From: Ceratotherium simum simum
Lineage: Eukaryota; Chordata; Mammalia; Perissodactyla; Rhinocerotidae
Length of the DNA stretch: 64,000 nucleotides
Direction: 5' to 3'
Assembly (NCBI RefSeq): GCF_000283155.1
Contig: NW_004454216.1
Span: forward strand, 5,072,724-5,136,723
Shown in pieces: positions 20,940-32,927 of the stretch. Below the pieces are notes generated by a model. That model saw nothing but the letters and a program-made list of their open reading frames with translations. It was not told the origin of the DNA and did no database searches. Position 1 is the first letter of the stretch; each line of letters starts with the position of its first letter. The translations under genes were made by a program, and so were the position numbers.

Positions 20940-22159
20940 AAGGGCACTTTTTCTGCAGTCTGAGAAGTCATTGATGGCTTTCTCCATCTTCCCTTATGGA
21001 ACTACAAAACCATTGATGATGCCACCAATGTCTACCCTGGTTCTGTTTCCTTTGAGAATGCATGGGTGGTAGATATATGTTTGATCTTTTCCCTGGCAGA
21101 CTCTAAGGCGACCTAGCATATTACATGCAATGCCCAATGCAGCTTTAAAGTTGAAGGATCTCTTCAGTGCCTCTGAGCTCTAAAATTTTTATGATTCTGT
21201 GATTCTAGGTACAAGGAAATATTTAAGCTCCCTCATTGCCAAGTGAAAGCCATTGGAGCTATGATTCTAAAATTTCAACAAAAACTAACACATGGCAAGA
21301 TTTTTGGCAATTGCCAGAGCCATGGCTCAGACAGTAGTGGAGACAGTCAAGCCTGGCACAGCTAGGCCTGATGGTTAAGGTGTTTCTAAGAAGGTGGTTA
21401 TAAACAGGATACAGGCAGAGAAGCAGGCAGCATCAGCAAGATTTGCAGTTTGCATCGAAGTATCTGATACTGGAAATGCCTGCTTTGGATTTTGATTCAG
21501 GGATGATCTTAGAAAGGATGAGGGACGTATGGCTGGAAGGGATAGGATAAATTTGGGTATGAAATTAAAGCAAGACTATTCTGTTAGCTTAGATCCCTTT
21601 AAATGTTCTCTGTTCAGGTTTAAATGTAAATGTTGGTGTTAAGTGGCTTTTCAAAGGTTAAAAGAAAAGGGTGGGAGAGTTCTAACAGATCCTGATAATA
21701 TTCTTTTCAGCCAAACTCTGTTAGTGATACTCTTAGCTGTTAAGTTCAGAAAAAAGTAAAACATTGAATGGATATGCAGTTGAGGTATCTTAGAAGCTCT
21801 TCTACAGTGATTTTCATGAACTTTCTCTTAATTGAATCATAATAGTTAATAGATTCAAATGATTATTTCCTGAAGTGGGTGTAATAATGTATAATCCAGT
21901 GTTTGTGTGAATATGCTCATATCTGTATACTTTCAGAGGAATTTACCTAATTAAGACATTCCATTATATTAAAATATGGGATGGAAAATGAATTATATGA
22001 CTCTTATTACATAATATCCCAAGACACATCCTTATGCACTTTTCCTCTTCTCTTCTTCCATTTCTGTTTTGTCATTGGGCTAGATTGTAGCAGAAGGAGG
22101 TTTATACTATCCTAATTTCAGTTTAATTTTAAAGATTCATATGCAACTATTCAATTCAG
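20940..22159. other. Mostly unassigned sequence
   Basis: A weak MIR3-like 3' piece (GAGCTCTAAAATTTTTATG then TTCTGTGATTCTAGG) lies at 21170-21215. Nothing else was identified. Confidence 0.4.
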
Positions 22160-22345
22160 TACAGAATTATGGCATGTCCTCTACGTGCACTGGATTATCT
22201 GGGCCACTGTGGAGAAACTCAAATTAGGTGGGAAGACTTGATCCCTGCCTTTAAGGCGTGTACAGTCCTGTTAAGGAAATAAAACTTGTGAACATGGAGC
22301 AATTAAATAACAATACCAAGACAGTTTATAATAAAGTGATAAATT
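22160..22345 (-). repeat. L2 fragment, antisense
   Basis: TTGATCCCTGCCTTTAAGGC, GTACAGTCCTGTTAAGG and AATAAAACTTGTGAACA resemble the antisense L2 region upstream of its 3' end. Confidence 0.5.
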
Positions 22346-24834
22346 AAATATCATCAAGTACCATAATTATACGGTTCAAACTGTAGCTCAACTCTTATGG
22401 GCAGAACTAGCCAGAGTTAATTGATCATTTTGAATAATTTAGCAAGAGGAGAGGAATATAATTTATCTTTGTCTGAATTTTCCCAGTTAGGTCACCCACC
22501 CTTTTTATAATTTTGTCACATTCCCAGGCATGTGGCATTATTAACCCTCATTTCCTCTTGGTTTGCCTGCAGCTGTGTCTCTGTCTCATGATCCTTATGA
22601 TTTTGCTTAAATGTACCCAGATTAACCAGAGGCCATACTATACCTAATCACTACCATCCAGAACGTATTTTGAACACAAAACAAGTAGAGAAGACTCTGA
22701 GGGTACAGAGCCCAGCTGAATGAATTTTAGAAGGTGAACTCTATGTGCAATCTTAACCCACATTGGACATGAAATTCCAAATCCTATAAAAAGAAGCAAG
22801 TGTTTCTGTGTACAGTCAACTAATGACAAAGGCAAGAAACTAAACAGCTATCAACTTAGGACAGGGTTTGAGCCATTCCACACTGGAGCAAATAACCTAT
22901 GTACATCCACTAAGAGAGCTCAAGAAAGTCCTTTTACTGCATTATATGATGCAGTGAAGCAATTGATGCTTGTTGGAATGAATACATGTGAATTAAAGAA
23001 AATAAGTGATTGATACATTTTATAATTAGTTACAAGAAAGACTGTTAAAATGAAAGCATGTTTTAAAGATTAAAGAGATAACTTTCAGTTATTTGAATCT
23101 TTTACTTTGAGGCAAACCACATTCTCTGGAGAGAGGAGGTAAAGGAACTATTACTGTATCTTTATCTAACAGAATATTTACATATTAGAGCTCAACACTT
23201 CAAAGGGGATCTATTTAATGACCCATGTTTAGTCTCAGAGCTGTCTCTAGCTGACTGTAAAGTAAACAAGGCTAGTTTGCTTTTCCCCACTCCTGTCTCC
23301 ACCTGTGACTTCTCTTGCTATTCTTCAGTATCTCTTTGCACTACTCTCCATGTGAGGCCCCTAGCTTCTCACTAAACACTTCCATTCCAGCTGGCCTTGA
23401 CTGGCAAGTCTCATGCTCTGGATCTGTCTCGTTTTCGCCTTTCCCATTCCAAATCTCTCATTATATACATCTCAGAACCCTGTTCTCGTCCAGGTACCTT
23501 GATAACCAACCCTACATTAATGTCACGTGGATATTAATGGAGTGATGTGTGGCTTTTAAAGGATCCCCTCTGTTGACAATTAACCTTGATGGTGGAAATT
23601 TCAGAGAAGTCAGGGAGTATTTGTAAGACAAGTGGAACTTTTTGCTTAAATACCTAGAGTAGGTGTCTGTTTTCTCTATCCGTACATGGGGTGAATCCTG
23701 ATTACCTTTTTAATTGCAGAGCTAAGGAAGAATCGCATTGCAGTGTCTGAAGGGTTAGCTAAGATTACTCTGACATCGTTGTGATATTTTCACAGTCTGT
23801 TACGTGAGAGAAGACAATAGTCACATGTTGCTGATATTGGTATATTTAAATAAAGAGCTGGTTGGTGTTTGTCTCTGAGAAGAAAGGAGATAATGCCTTT
23901 ACTTGGCTTCTAGGTAATACTGTCCTTGAACATTTCAAGAGCTCCTAACATGTGAGCCAGAGCAGCCAGTTTGAAGGGAATGGTACTGGAGAGCAATAAC
24001 ATCTTTCACATTTTCAGCAGCAGTCCAGATAAACACACAACAGATTTTGGGGCGATGCTTTTATTTATTTAATTAGTTCATCACTGCCATTCATTCTGTA
24101 ATTTCCAGTGGAGTATTCTTCTAATCATTAGAAAGAGTCTGTTTTGTCCTGGCTGATAAGATCTGACTGTATTCAGTTGAGAAGGGACATAATTACACGT
24201 AATGTGAGAGCTAAGGATGGATGGGTACATACGTGAGGATGCTGCTGACTCTGGGAAATTCCTTAGGCTCCTTTCCCAGCATTGCAGAGGCCAACCCTCT
24301 CTGCAGTTCCCCTGTCAGGTGCTGAAGCCACCTTTCCATTATTCAGGGACTGATGCTGCTGAAGTGTCCTCATTCTGTTTCTTCTCCCTTCAAATGTTTA
24401 GCTTTTGATCATTTTCCCATTTAACAGCATCTCCACGGGAAGGTAGGGGATAGGGAAGAAACAAAGGCAAAAGTCAAACAAATCAATTGTATTGTGTGTA
24501 GGATGCAGCAGGTGTGCTGCTTTCACTGTCAAGGCAGCTCTTTCTTTCTTATTCTCCTCCCCCAAACCCAAATTCCCAAATCCTTCCTTCCTTTATGCAA
24601 ACTGTTTCAACAGACTCCCAGGCAGTCTTCAGGGCTGCAAGAGGAAACTTCTTTACAAAAAGTAAAGAAGGAGGATGTTCTATTGGTAAATCCCGTGGAG
24701 ATAAATGGGTAGAGAGTGCATGGCATTAGCAATTAATACTTGTGTGTCTTTAACCAACATTCAGCCTCTGCAGGCCTCAGTTGCTTTATAGGCCCTGGAG
24801 AGTACTTGAGTGATCCAAGGGCACATTTATATTT
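22346..24834. other. Longest unassigned stretch in the first half
   Basis: About 2.5 kb without a recognised repeat. A single CACGTG E-box lies at 23524-23529. Open frames here are short and unremarkable. Confidence 0.4.
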
Positions 24835-24890
24835 CAGTGCAACCAGTATTTATGGAGAACCTACTGTATACTGTGACAGGCAATTTATTA
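24835..24890 (-). repeat. L2 3' end fragment, antisense
   Basis: CCAGTATTTATGGAGAACC and CTACTGTATACTGTGACAGG match the antisense L2 terminus. Confidence 0.5.
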
Positions 24891-25164
24891 ATCAGATTTT
24901 TGGCTATTTCCCATCCCCCATTTACTTTTTTACTTATGTGCTCTAATTTTCGTAATTATTTTAATATTAAAGATAACATTTGTGCCAATAAAAAAATATC
25001 TAAAGAACACATTAATTACCTCCCCCAAACTTGCACCCTCCCCATCTCGATTCTCCCTGAAGTATTTAAATTTAATACCATGGTATATTCTCTTTTTTAC
25101 GTTCCTTCGTGTTCATACAAAATATATAAATACATACACATAATCAGAAAATATAGAAATATGC

Positions 25165-25490
25165 TTCACCTTTTCACCTCTTTTAGGATTCTGCTCAAGT
25201 GTCTTTTTTTTCTGCGAGAACTGTCCTAAACACCCTATTTAAAGTTAGAAGCCTCTCAACCACCTCAGGTCCTCCATGCATGCAACTACACTGCTTTATT
25301 TTTCCCTCTAGCACTTGTCACCATTGGACATACTATATATTTTACTTATTTATTTGTTTTTATTGGGTCCCTGACTACCAGAATATAAACTCCCTGAGGA
25401 CCAAATTTGGTGTCTGTTTTTATTACTGTTGTGATTCAGTGCTGTAATATTGCCTGACATTCAGTTCTCAAAAATCGCTTATAAAATGAA
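25165..25490 (+). repeat. L2 LINE 3' end
   Basis: Runs in order through CTGCTCAAGTGTC, the GCACTTGTCACCATTGG block, a TTATTTATTTGTTTTTATTG stretch, AATATAAACTCCCTGAGGACC and the degenerate 3' end near 25440-25490. Confidence 0.75.
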
Positions 25491-25624
25491 TATAAATATA
25501 TATAGAGAGAGCATTTCTTTGCGGTTGGTTATTTTGTTTCTTAAAACATTGGATGATACTGAACAAATAAGTCAACAGTTTGCTTTTTGTATTGAACAAC
25601 CCAGCAAGGACAATAGGTACATAT

Positions 25625-25795
25625 TTGTCTTTTAAAACTTTTAAGTATATAGCATTTTACAATATGGATTGTCTTATATTTAACCATTCTCATATCGATG
25701 GACATCCATTTCTTTCCATTGGGAAACAGTATAATATACTTTCAAAGTTATCCTCATGTGCTGGTGCTTTTATTTCTAAATCATTATAATAATAG
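25625..25795 (-). repeat. Old LINE fragment (L1/HAL1-like), left part
   Basis: Contains AATATGGATTGTCTTATATT, TTAACCATTCTCATATCGATGG and ACATCCATTTCTTTCC, reminiscent of an antisense old L1/HAL1 sequence. It appears to resume at 26285 after the MIR/ERE insertion. Confidence 0.4.
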
Positions 25796-25799
25796 CTAA

Positions 25800-26270
25800 G
25801 TTATTGATTGCTTTTAGGCCAGAACCTTTCTAAGCATTTACATCCATTAATTCACTTAATTTTCCAAACAGTCCTATGCAATAGATTTAGTTTGTTGTGT
25901 GTGTGTGTGTGTGTGTGTGTGAGAAAGATTGGCCCTGAGCTAACATCCATGCCAATCTTCCTCTATTCTGTGTGTAAGTCGCCTCCACAGCATGGCTTGA
26001 TGAGTGGTGCAGGTCCGCACCTGGGATCCAAACCCTCAAACCCCAGGCCGCCGAAGTGGAGTGTTCCAAACCTAAGCACTACACCACTGGGCTGGCCCCC
26101 AATAGATTTAGTTTTTATCTCTATATAGTGGGATACAGCAGAGGGAACTGAGGTACAGGGAGTTTAAGTAACTGGCTCACAGTCACGCTTCTGCTAAGGG
26201 AGCTGAGCCAGGATTTAAACGCTGGCAGTCTGCATCCAGAGCCTGCTCTTAACCATTATGCTAATTACAA
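25800..26270 (-). repeat. MIR SINE split by an ERE
   Basis: Antisense MIR in two parts. The left part (25800-25893) has CTAAGCATTTACATCCATTA and CCAAACAGTCCTATGCAAT. The right part (26115-26270) has GGGAACTGAGGTACAGGG, CAGTCACGC and AGCCTGCTCTTAACC. The parts join cleanly when the ERE and one duplication copy are removed. Confidence 0.85.
25894..26100 (-). mobile_element. ERE SINE with a GT-repeat tail, inside a MIR
   Basis: Antisense ERE with the head complement GGGCTGGCCCCC at the right. In place of poly-T its left end is a (TG)n run at about 25896-25921. It is flanked by the perfect 14-bp duplication AATAGATTTAGTTT (25880-25893 and 26101-26114). Confidence 0.96.
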
Positions 26271-26284
26271 AAGTGACATTGGCT

Positions 26285-26460
26285 TGTTGAAGGTAATATG
26301 TGTTTTAAATGTAATAGCTACTGCCAATTAATTTCCAATCAAGTTTTAGGTTCGTACTCTCACCGGCAACGAATAAGAGCGTCTGTTTTCCTGTCTCCTC
26401 ATCAGGAAATTTTTGGTTTTCATATGTCGTTTTGTTAATTTTTAAAATTTTGCAGAAGTA
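26285..26460 (-). repeat. Old LINE fragment (L1/HAL1-like), right part
   Basis: GTACTCTCACCGGCAACG, AATAAGAGCGTCTGTTTTCC and CTGTCTCCTCATCAGG follow the same remembered LINE sequence that stops near 25795. Confidence 0.4.
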
Positions 26461-27567
26461 ATGGGTTAACAGAAAAGCTGTTTTGAAAACTACTTCTAGC
26501 CAGGATTAATCTGGTGGTTGGGAATTAATACCAGTGTTGTTTATATTGCTTTACCCAGAGAAAATGCCTGTAACAAATGCCTTCAGTGAAATGGGAGTGA
26601 AGGCTAATTGCTAGTGATTGCACAGTCATGTACCTCTAATTTACCATTAAGGATTCAGGAACTGGGGATGCCTATTCCTAGCAGTGGAGCTGTTTCTAAC
26701 CGCCACTCTCCTTTCCCTTACATAGGATACGATGAACCAAACCTTGAATGTGAGGTGTCTTGTTAAAAGAAAGCAAGTTGAACGCAAGACAGTGGAGTCA
26801 TATACCAAGTACACTTGGGCTGTTGATGTGTTGGTGCTGGGTTAGGCACTCGCTTACTCCACCATCAAGAGGTTTCCAAGAATGCAATTGTGGCTGAGTT
26901 TATTATGACTGGGATCAAACTTGTTGTATTCAGACATGAAGAGAATATGATCCTTCAGCAAATGGGTCTGTATTATAAATAATGGGCTATGAATGAGAAA
27001 TGAAATAAAATGTATTCACTTGTAGAATTGCCAACCTATTGTGAATAATTTCTATCCTTAGGGTGATGGTATAATTTGTTTGAACTGTGAAACTTTTGAG
27101 AGTGGAAAGAGTCCTAACAATAATCGTGCTGGGGTAACAGGTGTACGCCATGACCTTTCCAAGTAAACTGATATCTATGATCACTGTACATATCCTAGAC
27201 TTTCATTTTCTACTTCTCCCACATACATGCTTCAAAGTCTACTTATAAAAATTATTGAAAATGATGACTAACATTTTCCATCTCATTTGCTTTTTTGTAT
27301 CTGTCTTCCCCGTCCCTCTTTCCTTCTCTCATTTGATATTTCTTCATTTTTCCAGATTGTTATATTCCTCCATCCTCAAAATACAATATTTCTACTTCTA
27401 ATTATTAAGATTATAAATAGGAAAAAAAAGTCACCCAAAGTCCATTGATTTTCTTGGGTTCTAGTGTAGATGAGCAACGGAACAATGGTCCTGTTGTCTT
27501 GGTTTTGACTGTGGTTGCCATTTTTGTTCTGTCTCATTACCTGCAATTTCTGTTCTCAAAAATCCAT
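26461..27567. other. Unassigned sequence
   Basis: A splice-acceptor-like CCTTTCCCTTACATAG ends at 26725 and is followed by about 40 open codons to a stop near 26845. This is noted as a weak signal only. No repeat was recognised. Confidence 0.4.
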
Positions 27568-27580
27568 TGTATGGGTTATT

Positions 27581-27846
27581 GCTTTTTTTTTTTTTAATTT
27601 ATTGAGGAAGATTGGCCCTGAGGTAACATCTGTTTCCAATCTTCTGCCATTTTTTTTTCCTCCCCAAAGCCCCAGTACATAGTTTTATATCCTAGTTGTA
27701 GGTCCTGCTAGTTCTTCTACATGGGATGCTGCCTCAGCATGGCTTGATGAGCGTGAGTAGGTCCACGCCCAGGATCTGAACTGGTGAATCCCGGGCCGCC
27801 GAAGCAGAACTCGTGAACTTAACCGCTATGCCACTGGGCCGGCCCC
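27581..27846 (-). mobile_element. ERE SINE
   Basis: Antisense ERE: a poly-T start, the tail unit GAGGAAGATTGGCCCTGAG, and the head complement GGGCCGGCCCC. A perfect 13-bp target-site duplication, TGTATGGGTTATT, is at 27568-27580 and 27847-27859. Confidence 0.96.
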
Positions 27847-27914
27847 TGTATGGGTTATTTCTAAAATAGAAACTCTTGCGATCCGTGAAAACAAATACAT
27901 CTGAATATTTTAAA

Positions 27915-27990
27915 AGCAGAGAAAGAGAGACAGAGACAGAGACATACAGAGACAGAGACAAACAGAGAGAGAGAGAGGGAGAAAGGCAGA
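27915..27990. repeat. GA/GACA-rich simple repeat
   Basis: Purine-rich AGAGACAGAGACAGAGACA-type tandem repeat, ending in a GAGAGAGAGAGAG run. Confidence 0.9.
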
Positions 27991-28714
27991 GACTGAACTA
28001 GATAGAAAAAGGAAGAAAGGGTGAGAAGACTCTCCTGATATATATGATCAAATCCTTCAACCATAGGTAGTGTCATTTCTCTACGCACACATTACAACTG
28101 CCTGACCATACTAAATTAGACCTAAATGAATTTGCCTATAAGTCTAAAGAGAGCCAATATTTGTTTTCTGAAGCAATTATTTGAGTGATCTACCAACTGT
28201 AAAAATGCGTCTTCAAGGTAAGAGCGAGGATAGGGAAGAAGAGGCAAATTCTGTATAAAACAGCAAAAGATTGACTTCCATCATCAAAGCTCATTTCATG
28301 AAGAGTGAGTAAAAGGAAAGACTGTTATTATTATGACTTTGTTCTGTCTTGTAAGTATAAAATTATCAGCAGTTTAGCGCTTGATGCATAGCTCTAAGCA
28401 AAATTAGAAAATGTACTTGCCCAGTATTCTTCTAGCAGTACTCTAGATTTTTCCTGCCTTTGTGGGAAGTTGATTTTCTATGTTATTGTTTCAATATAAA
28501 TTAAGGAGATCAGTTGGATATTTTCCAAAACTGTATATATACAAATAATTTTTATTAGTTTATTTATCAAGTCCAGGAACTGATTTTAGGGATAGAGGTA
28601 TTTGTTTTATAGTTTAATCGTACTCTGGTGAGTAAATGAACATAGAGATTTAAAGGTATTGGGAGAGAAAAGGAGAAACTTGAGGATATGTCAGGAGACC
28701 ACTGTTCTAGGATA
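27991..28714. other. Unassigned sequence
   Basis: No repeat or gene was recognised. Confidence 0.4.
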
Positions 28715-28920
28715 TGTGTAGAACCAAAACCAACACGTAGTAGGTTCTTAATGAACGTTTGTTGAATGAATAAATTCCCAGGCCTGTCTAAAACACCTGT
28801 GTGACAGGTGGTACCACATATAGCCTCTCTGGTTCCAGTATCATCCTCTGCAAAATGAAGGTGTCAGACAATTATCTGTATGGACGATTTCATCTCTAAA
28901 ATTCTGTGACTCATAATGAT
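28715..28920 (+). repeat. L2 3' end followed by a MIR-like piece
   Basis: ACACGTAGTAGGTTCTTAATG with GTTTGTTGAATGAATAAAT (28735-28775) is an L2 terminus. The part from 28830 (CATCCTCTGCAAAATGAAGG, ATTTCATCTCTAAAATTCTG) resembles MIR3. Confidence 0.6.
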
Positions 28921-30194
28921 AATTAAAAACAATGAAAAAAATAATAGGAATTAGCTCCAAAGGCCCGCAACTCTCAGGCAAACTATAGACAGTTATTAGA
29001 GCTCTATCTAATAAGATACAATTAACTTTAAATAAATAAATCATCTGTTCTGGTTATAGGGGGAAAAACTCATTGGGCATACATGTGCACATTACATTTA
29101 AAAATCTCGTTAGTAGGAACATCTAACAACCCAAAGTAGCACCCATCTCCATGAAATCCTTATCTGGCGATACGGTTACTTGCAATTAAAAGGTAATTTT
29201 CTTTTTCATAAGTTTTGACTGAGGTTCCAGAGTCTAATCCTTTTAGGATGTGTGTTAATTTAAATAATTTACACTCAGATGTTTTAATTTGTAGAGTACT
29301 TCCTGGTTTCTTCCTTCATCTCATTTCAAAATGCATTCTTCCTTTAGATTATGTGTGTAGCGTACCGTATTTATTTATTCACCCAGTATGGCATTTGTAG
29401 TAAAGGAACACTCCAGTAGAAAGCAACCAGTAGTTATTACTATCTCCGATTCTGTTTTCTACTTCTCTGTTTTGTTTTGCTTTTTGTGTTTTCCTCAGAT
29501 CGTTATCCCAGCTCCTCGAGGCTTAGCAGCTGGACCAGCAACTGACATTGCTATGCCAAATTTTAGGGAACATTTGCTCATCTTCCTGGGCTAGGTATCT
29601 AGGTATTAACAAAGTATTTCTTTTCTCTCTTAGATCAATCAAAGAAAAAAGAAAAACAAGTTCCAACAGTAACAGTATTTGGAAATTGGAAAAATAAAAA
29701 TCTAACAACTGACATTATGGAAATCAATGAAATTATGAGAACAGTTTTATTACTGAATGTAACTAGGTATCCATCCCAGTTTGCCTATTCCTGGATGTCA
29801 CTGGAGACATCCCATTTCAATGATTGTCATTCAAATAAGGTAATTATTTCTCTGTTCATTTACAGAAAAGAGAACATTGACGTACCCTGTGTCCTGAACC
29901 TTGGGATGGGTATCTAGTTCCTCTCATTTCTCCAGGTGCCCCTTGCTTTGAGGGTTCACAGCCCCGCAGAATTCTAATTTCTCCAATTTTACAATAATAA
30001 AATTATTTTATAACTATGGTGATGATAATGACAACAATAGTATGAGAAGGTTGATCTGACATATAGTTGATCCCTTACATAGCTTGTATATTTCCCTTTA
30101 TAAGTCACTGGGAATCAACCTTCTCCATATTTTAGTGCACTGGCTGCTATTTGATTTTAAATAACTTTACCTCATCAAGCAGAGCAGGCAGATA
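28921..30194. other. Unassigned sequence with a possible cryptic exon
   Basis: Largely featureless. A well-formed acceptor/donor pair brackets 29499-29594 (see findings). Confidence 0.4.
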
Positions 30195-30285
30195 GATAGA
30201 AATCTCTGATAGAAAGCAGAGACCATGTCTATTGTTTTATCCATAGTTCTTGGCCCAGTGCCTAGCACAGAACTGCTAGAAAAGA
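30195..30285 (+). repeat. L2 3' end fragment
   Basis: AGCAGAGACCATGTCTATTG, TTATCCATAGTTCTTGGCCC and AGTGCCTAGCACAGAAC match L2. Confidence 0.6.
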
Positions 30286-30614
30286 ACACACACAAGCAAG
30301 TGTTGTTAGAGAAGAGCAATTATAAGTAATATTTCTGTAATTTCTAAGTATTTTTATTCTTTATATGGTTTTTGTAATAAAAAAGAAGAAATACAATAGA
30401 CATTTGTTGAACAAATAAAATATGTACATGCATGCGTGTGCACACATACACACAGACACTGGTATCACAATCTATTTGCTTATAGCCTAAAAGAAACTAG
30501 AGCAAGTTTTAAGGAACACCCACAGTGAATGGGATAGAAATCAGAGAGAGGGGTCTAAATGAATTTAAGGAAACCTATTTATCTCTTTTTCTTATCTGCT
30601 TCTCTGCTGGAAAC

Positions 30615-30800
30615 TTTATAGAGTCAGCCAGACCTGGCTTTGAACCTTGAATGCTAAACTGACTATATAAATATGTATCTTCCTAGTTTCCTCTTCTTTA
30701 ACATCAGAATAATAACACTTATTAGGGTTTTTGTATTGATTAAATATACTTATGAGGTCCCTGACATATTTTGTGTCTAAATAAATAGTCATTATTCAAT
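30615..30800 (+). repeat. MIR SINE
   Basis: GAGTCAGCCAGACCTGGCTTTG, TAGTTTCCTCTTCTTTAACA, AATAATAACACTTATTAGGG and TAAATAAATAGTCATTATT are in MIR order. Confidence 0.65.
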
Positions 30801-32316
30801 TGGTATAGAGCTTGCATGATAATTAGTGTTGGGGTCACGTGGGTGGGTTTTCTAGATGTTGGCATTAGCTGTGTTTCAGATATGACGATTATAGGAGGTG
30901 GAATGGAAGAGGCTGGAGGTAGAGATTTCTTTAGTAAATATCACATGGTTAATGTAGGTTTATCGGTATAATAAATCTCTTTGCAAGTCTACATTGAATT
31001 GCAGTATAATGTTTTCACCCTCTACCCCTCTACTTAGCTATCCATCATTTATTCTACCCTGTGTTTGGACTTATCTTGTCCCATAAGCCATAAATGACTG
31101 GGGGAATTCTGGGTTATTTTCTTTCCCTGTTAGGATTTTATAATTTTTCTTTCATTCACATCTTTATGAGTGCCTACTGTCAGTATCTATGAAATCACAG
31201 CTGGGTTGGACTAAAAGTGGAAGTACAGTGCACTTATGACCTAATGCTTGTAGCCAATCCATATGACAAAACTACCTGGCATTGAGTGAGGCACGGTGGC
31301 ACCACTACTCAAATGTGATCACAGGAGCCTGCTAATGATTTGTTTGCTTGGTTTGGTACTTACATGTTGAGCTTATCACTCATAGTTCAAATCCTTGTAT
31401 TTCTTGAAATATTGCTTTTTGCGCAACTATTACCTTAAAATTGTGACGAGATTTTCACATGTTATGTAGCTTCTCTCTTATAAAAAATAAACTTACACTC
31501 TCACAGTGTCTATACAGTAAAGCTGTAATTGAACACTGTCTGGATTTATTTGAAGAAATCAGGTGGCTAAAGAATCTCTAACTGGATATGGTTGAAACCA
31601 AAGCGGACTCTGCAGGCTGGCTCATCCAGCCCATCTGTGAAGTTTGGAGTGACCTGCAATCTGTCTTCTACTTCTGTTGTGTTGACCCAGGCTGTGCCTC
31701 TTGGAAGCTGAAGATATTTATGAGACATGGCTAAAATAGTTCTTATGCTTGGCCACTTATTAGTGGCCAACACACAGCTTCACGCTATCAGTAAACCCCG
31801 GGTGACCTGAATCTATCATAAAGACTGCCTGTGGCCAACAGTACAGGCCATTTTATACCTGTAGTGATGCATTTTACTGGCCATGTTTGGCTAAACTGGC
31901 TGCCTCAGGTGACTATCTTGTTTCCATTAAAGCACTTGTATTAGGAAATTACCTGAAACCTAAGAAGCTATTTTCTTTACTATTAGAATATAAATAACAA
32001 GTGGACCCTGGTGATTATTACATTGCTTTCACATTCCTCATCAATCCCTTCAGGCCGGTCTGTGGCAGATGTAGGGTGGGATTTTACTCTGCTCGCATTG
32101 CCTACTTTCAGGGTCACAAACCTGTCCTCTCTGTAATTTAGGGGCTCTTTAGTGACCTATGTTTCATTATGTTTGCTCTACAGCAGATGTCTGACTCTTT
32201 AAAGTTTCCCCTAAGCAAGATATCCTGTCTTTCCAAATACATCACGAATAGATGCAGGAATTTCACATTTTCTTCCCTTCCACTCTAGAGATCAGTAATG
32301 GATGGTCGCTGCAGTT
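30801..32316. other. Unassigned sequence
   Basis: About 1.5 kb with no named repeat. Contains a perfect 9-bp inverted repeat at 31750-31771 (see findings). A poly-T follows at about 32317-32334. Confidence 0.4.
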
Positions 32317-32524
32317 CTTTTTTTTTTTTTTTTTAAGATTTCCCTCCTTTTGTTTGCTAACCCTACATACTTCATCACTCACTTTGTTCCCAAATTGTAT
32401 CTCCCTGGTATTGTAAATACTTAACACATAATGGAACAACTTTTCATCTCTCTTTCTGTCTCGCATTTTCACTTTGGAAAGAATCCATCAATATTGACTC
32501 TTGAATCATGAAAATGACCCTACA

Positions 32525-32684
32525 AACACTGAATTATAGAGTCATAGAATGTTAGTGCTGGAAGGGAGCTAAGTTATATTTCTCTTGCATCCATGCTTCC
32601 CATAGAGCATGTCCTGGCTCATCGTAGCTTCATGAAAATCTCCCCCATGCAGCTTCATATGTCATAAAGCATGTCACATGCTCT
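32525..32684 (-). repeat. L3/MIR3-like old repeat fragment
   Basis: GAGTCATAGAATGTTAGTGC followed by TGGAAGGGAGCTAAG is the typical complement of the CR1/L3 or MIR3 3' region. Confidence 0.45.
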
Positions 32685-32697
32685 TGATGTTTGAGGT

Positions 32698-32914
32698 GTT
32701 TTTTTTTTTTTAAAGATTTTATTTATTTATTTTTTCCCCCCAAAGCCCCAGTAGATAGTTGTATGTCATAGCTGCACATCCTTCTAGTTGCTGTTTGTGG
32801 GACTCGGCCTCAGGATGGACGGAGAAGTGGTGCCTCGGTGCGCTCCCGGGATCCGAACCCCGGCCACCAGCATTGGAGCGCGCGCACTTAACCACCAAGC
32901 CACGGGGCCGGCCC
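32698..32914 (-). mobile_element. ERE SINE, short-tail form
   Basis: Antisense copy lacking the doubled tail unit. A poly-T is followed by AAAGATTTTATTTATTTATT and the body, ending GGGGCCGGCCC. A 13-bp duplication, TGATGTTTGAGGT, is at 32685-32697 and 32915-32927. Confidence 0.96.
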
Positions 32915-32927
32915 TGATGTTTGAGGT

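Noticed and set aside
24810..25229. 139-codon open frame, plus strand
   Set aside because: It crosses an L2 antisense terminus and the start of an L2 sense fragment, and the translation is low-complexity and hydrophobic without a family match.
32317..32334. Poly-T as a possible truncated ERE
   Set aside because: No ERE body follows the tract; the adjacent sequence is unrelated.
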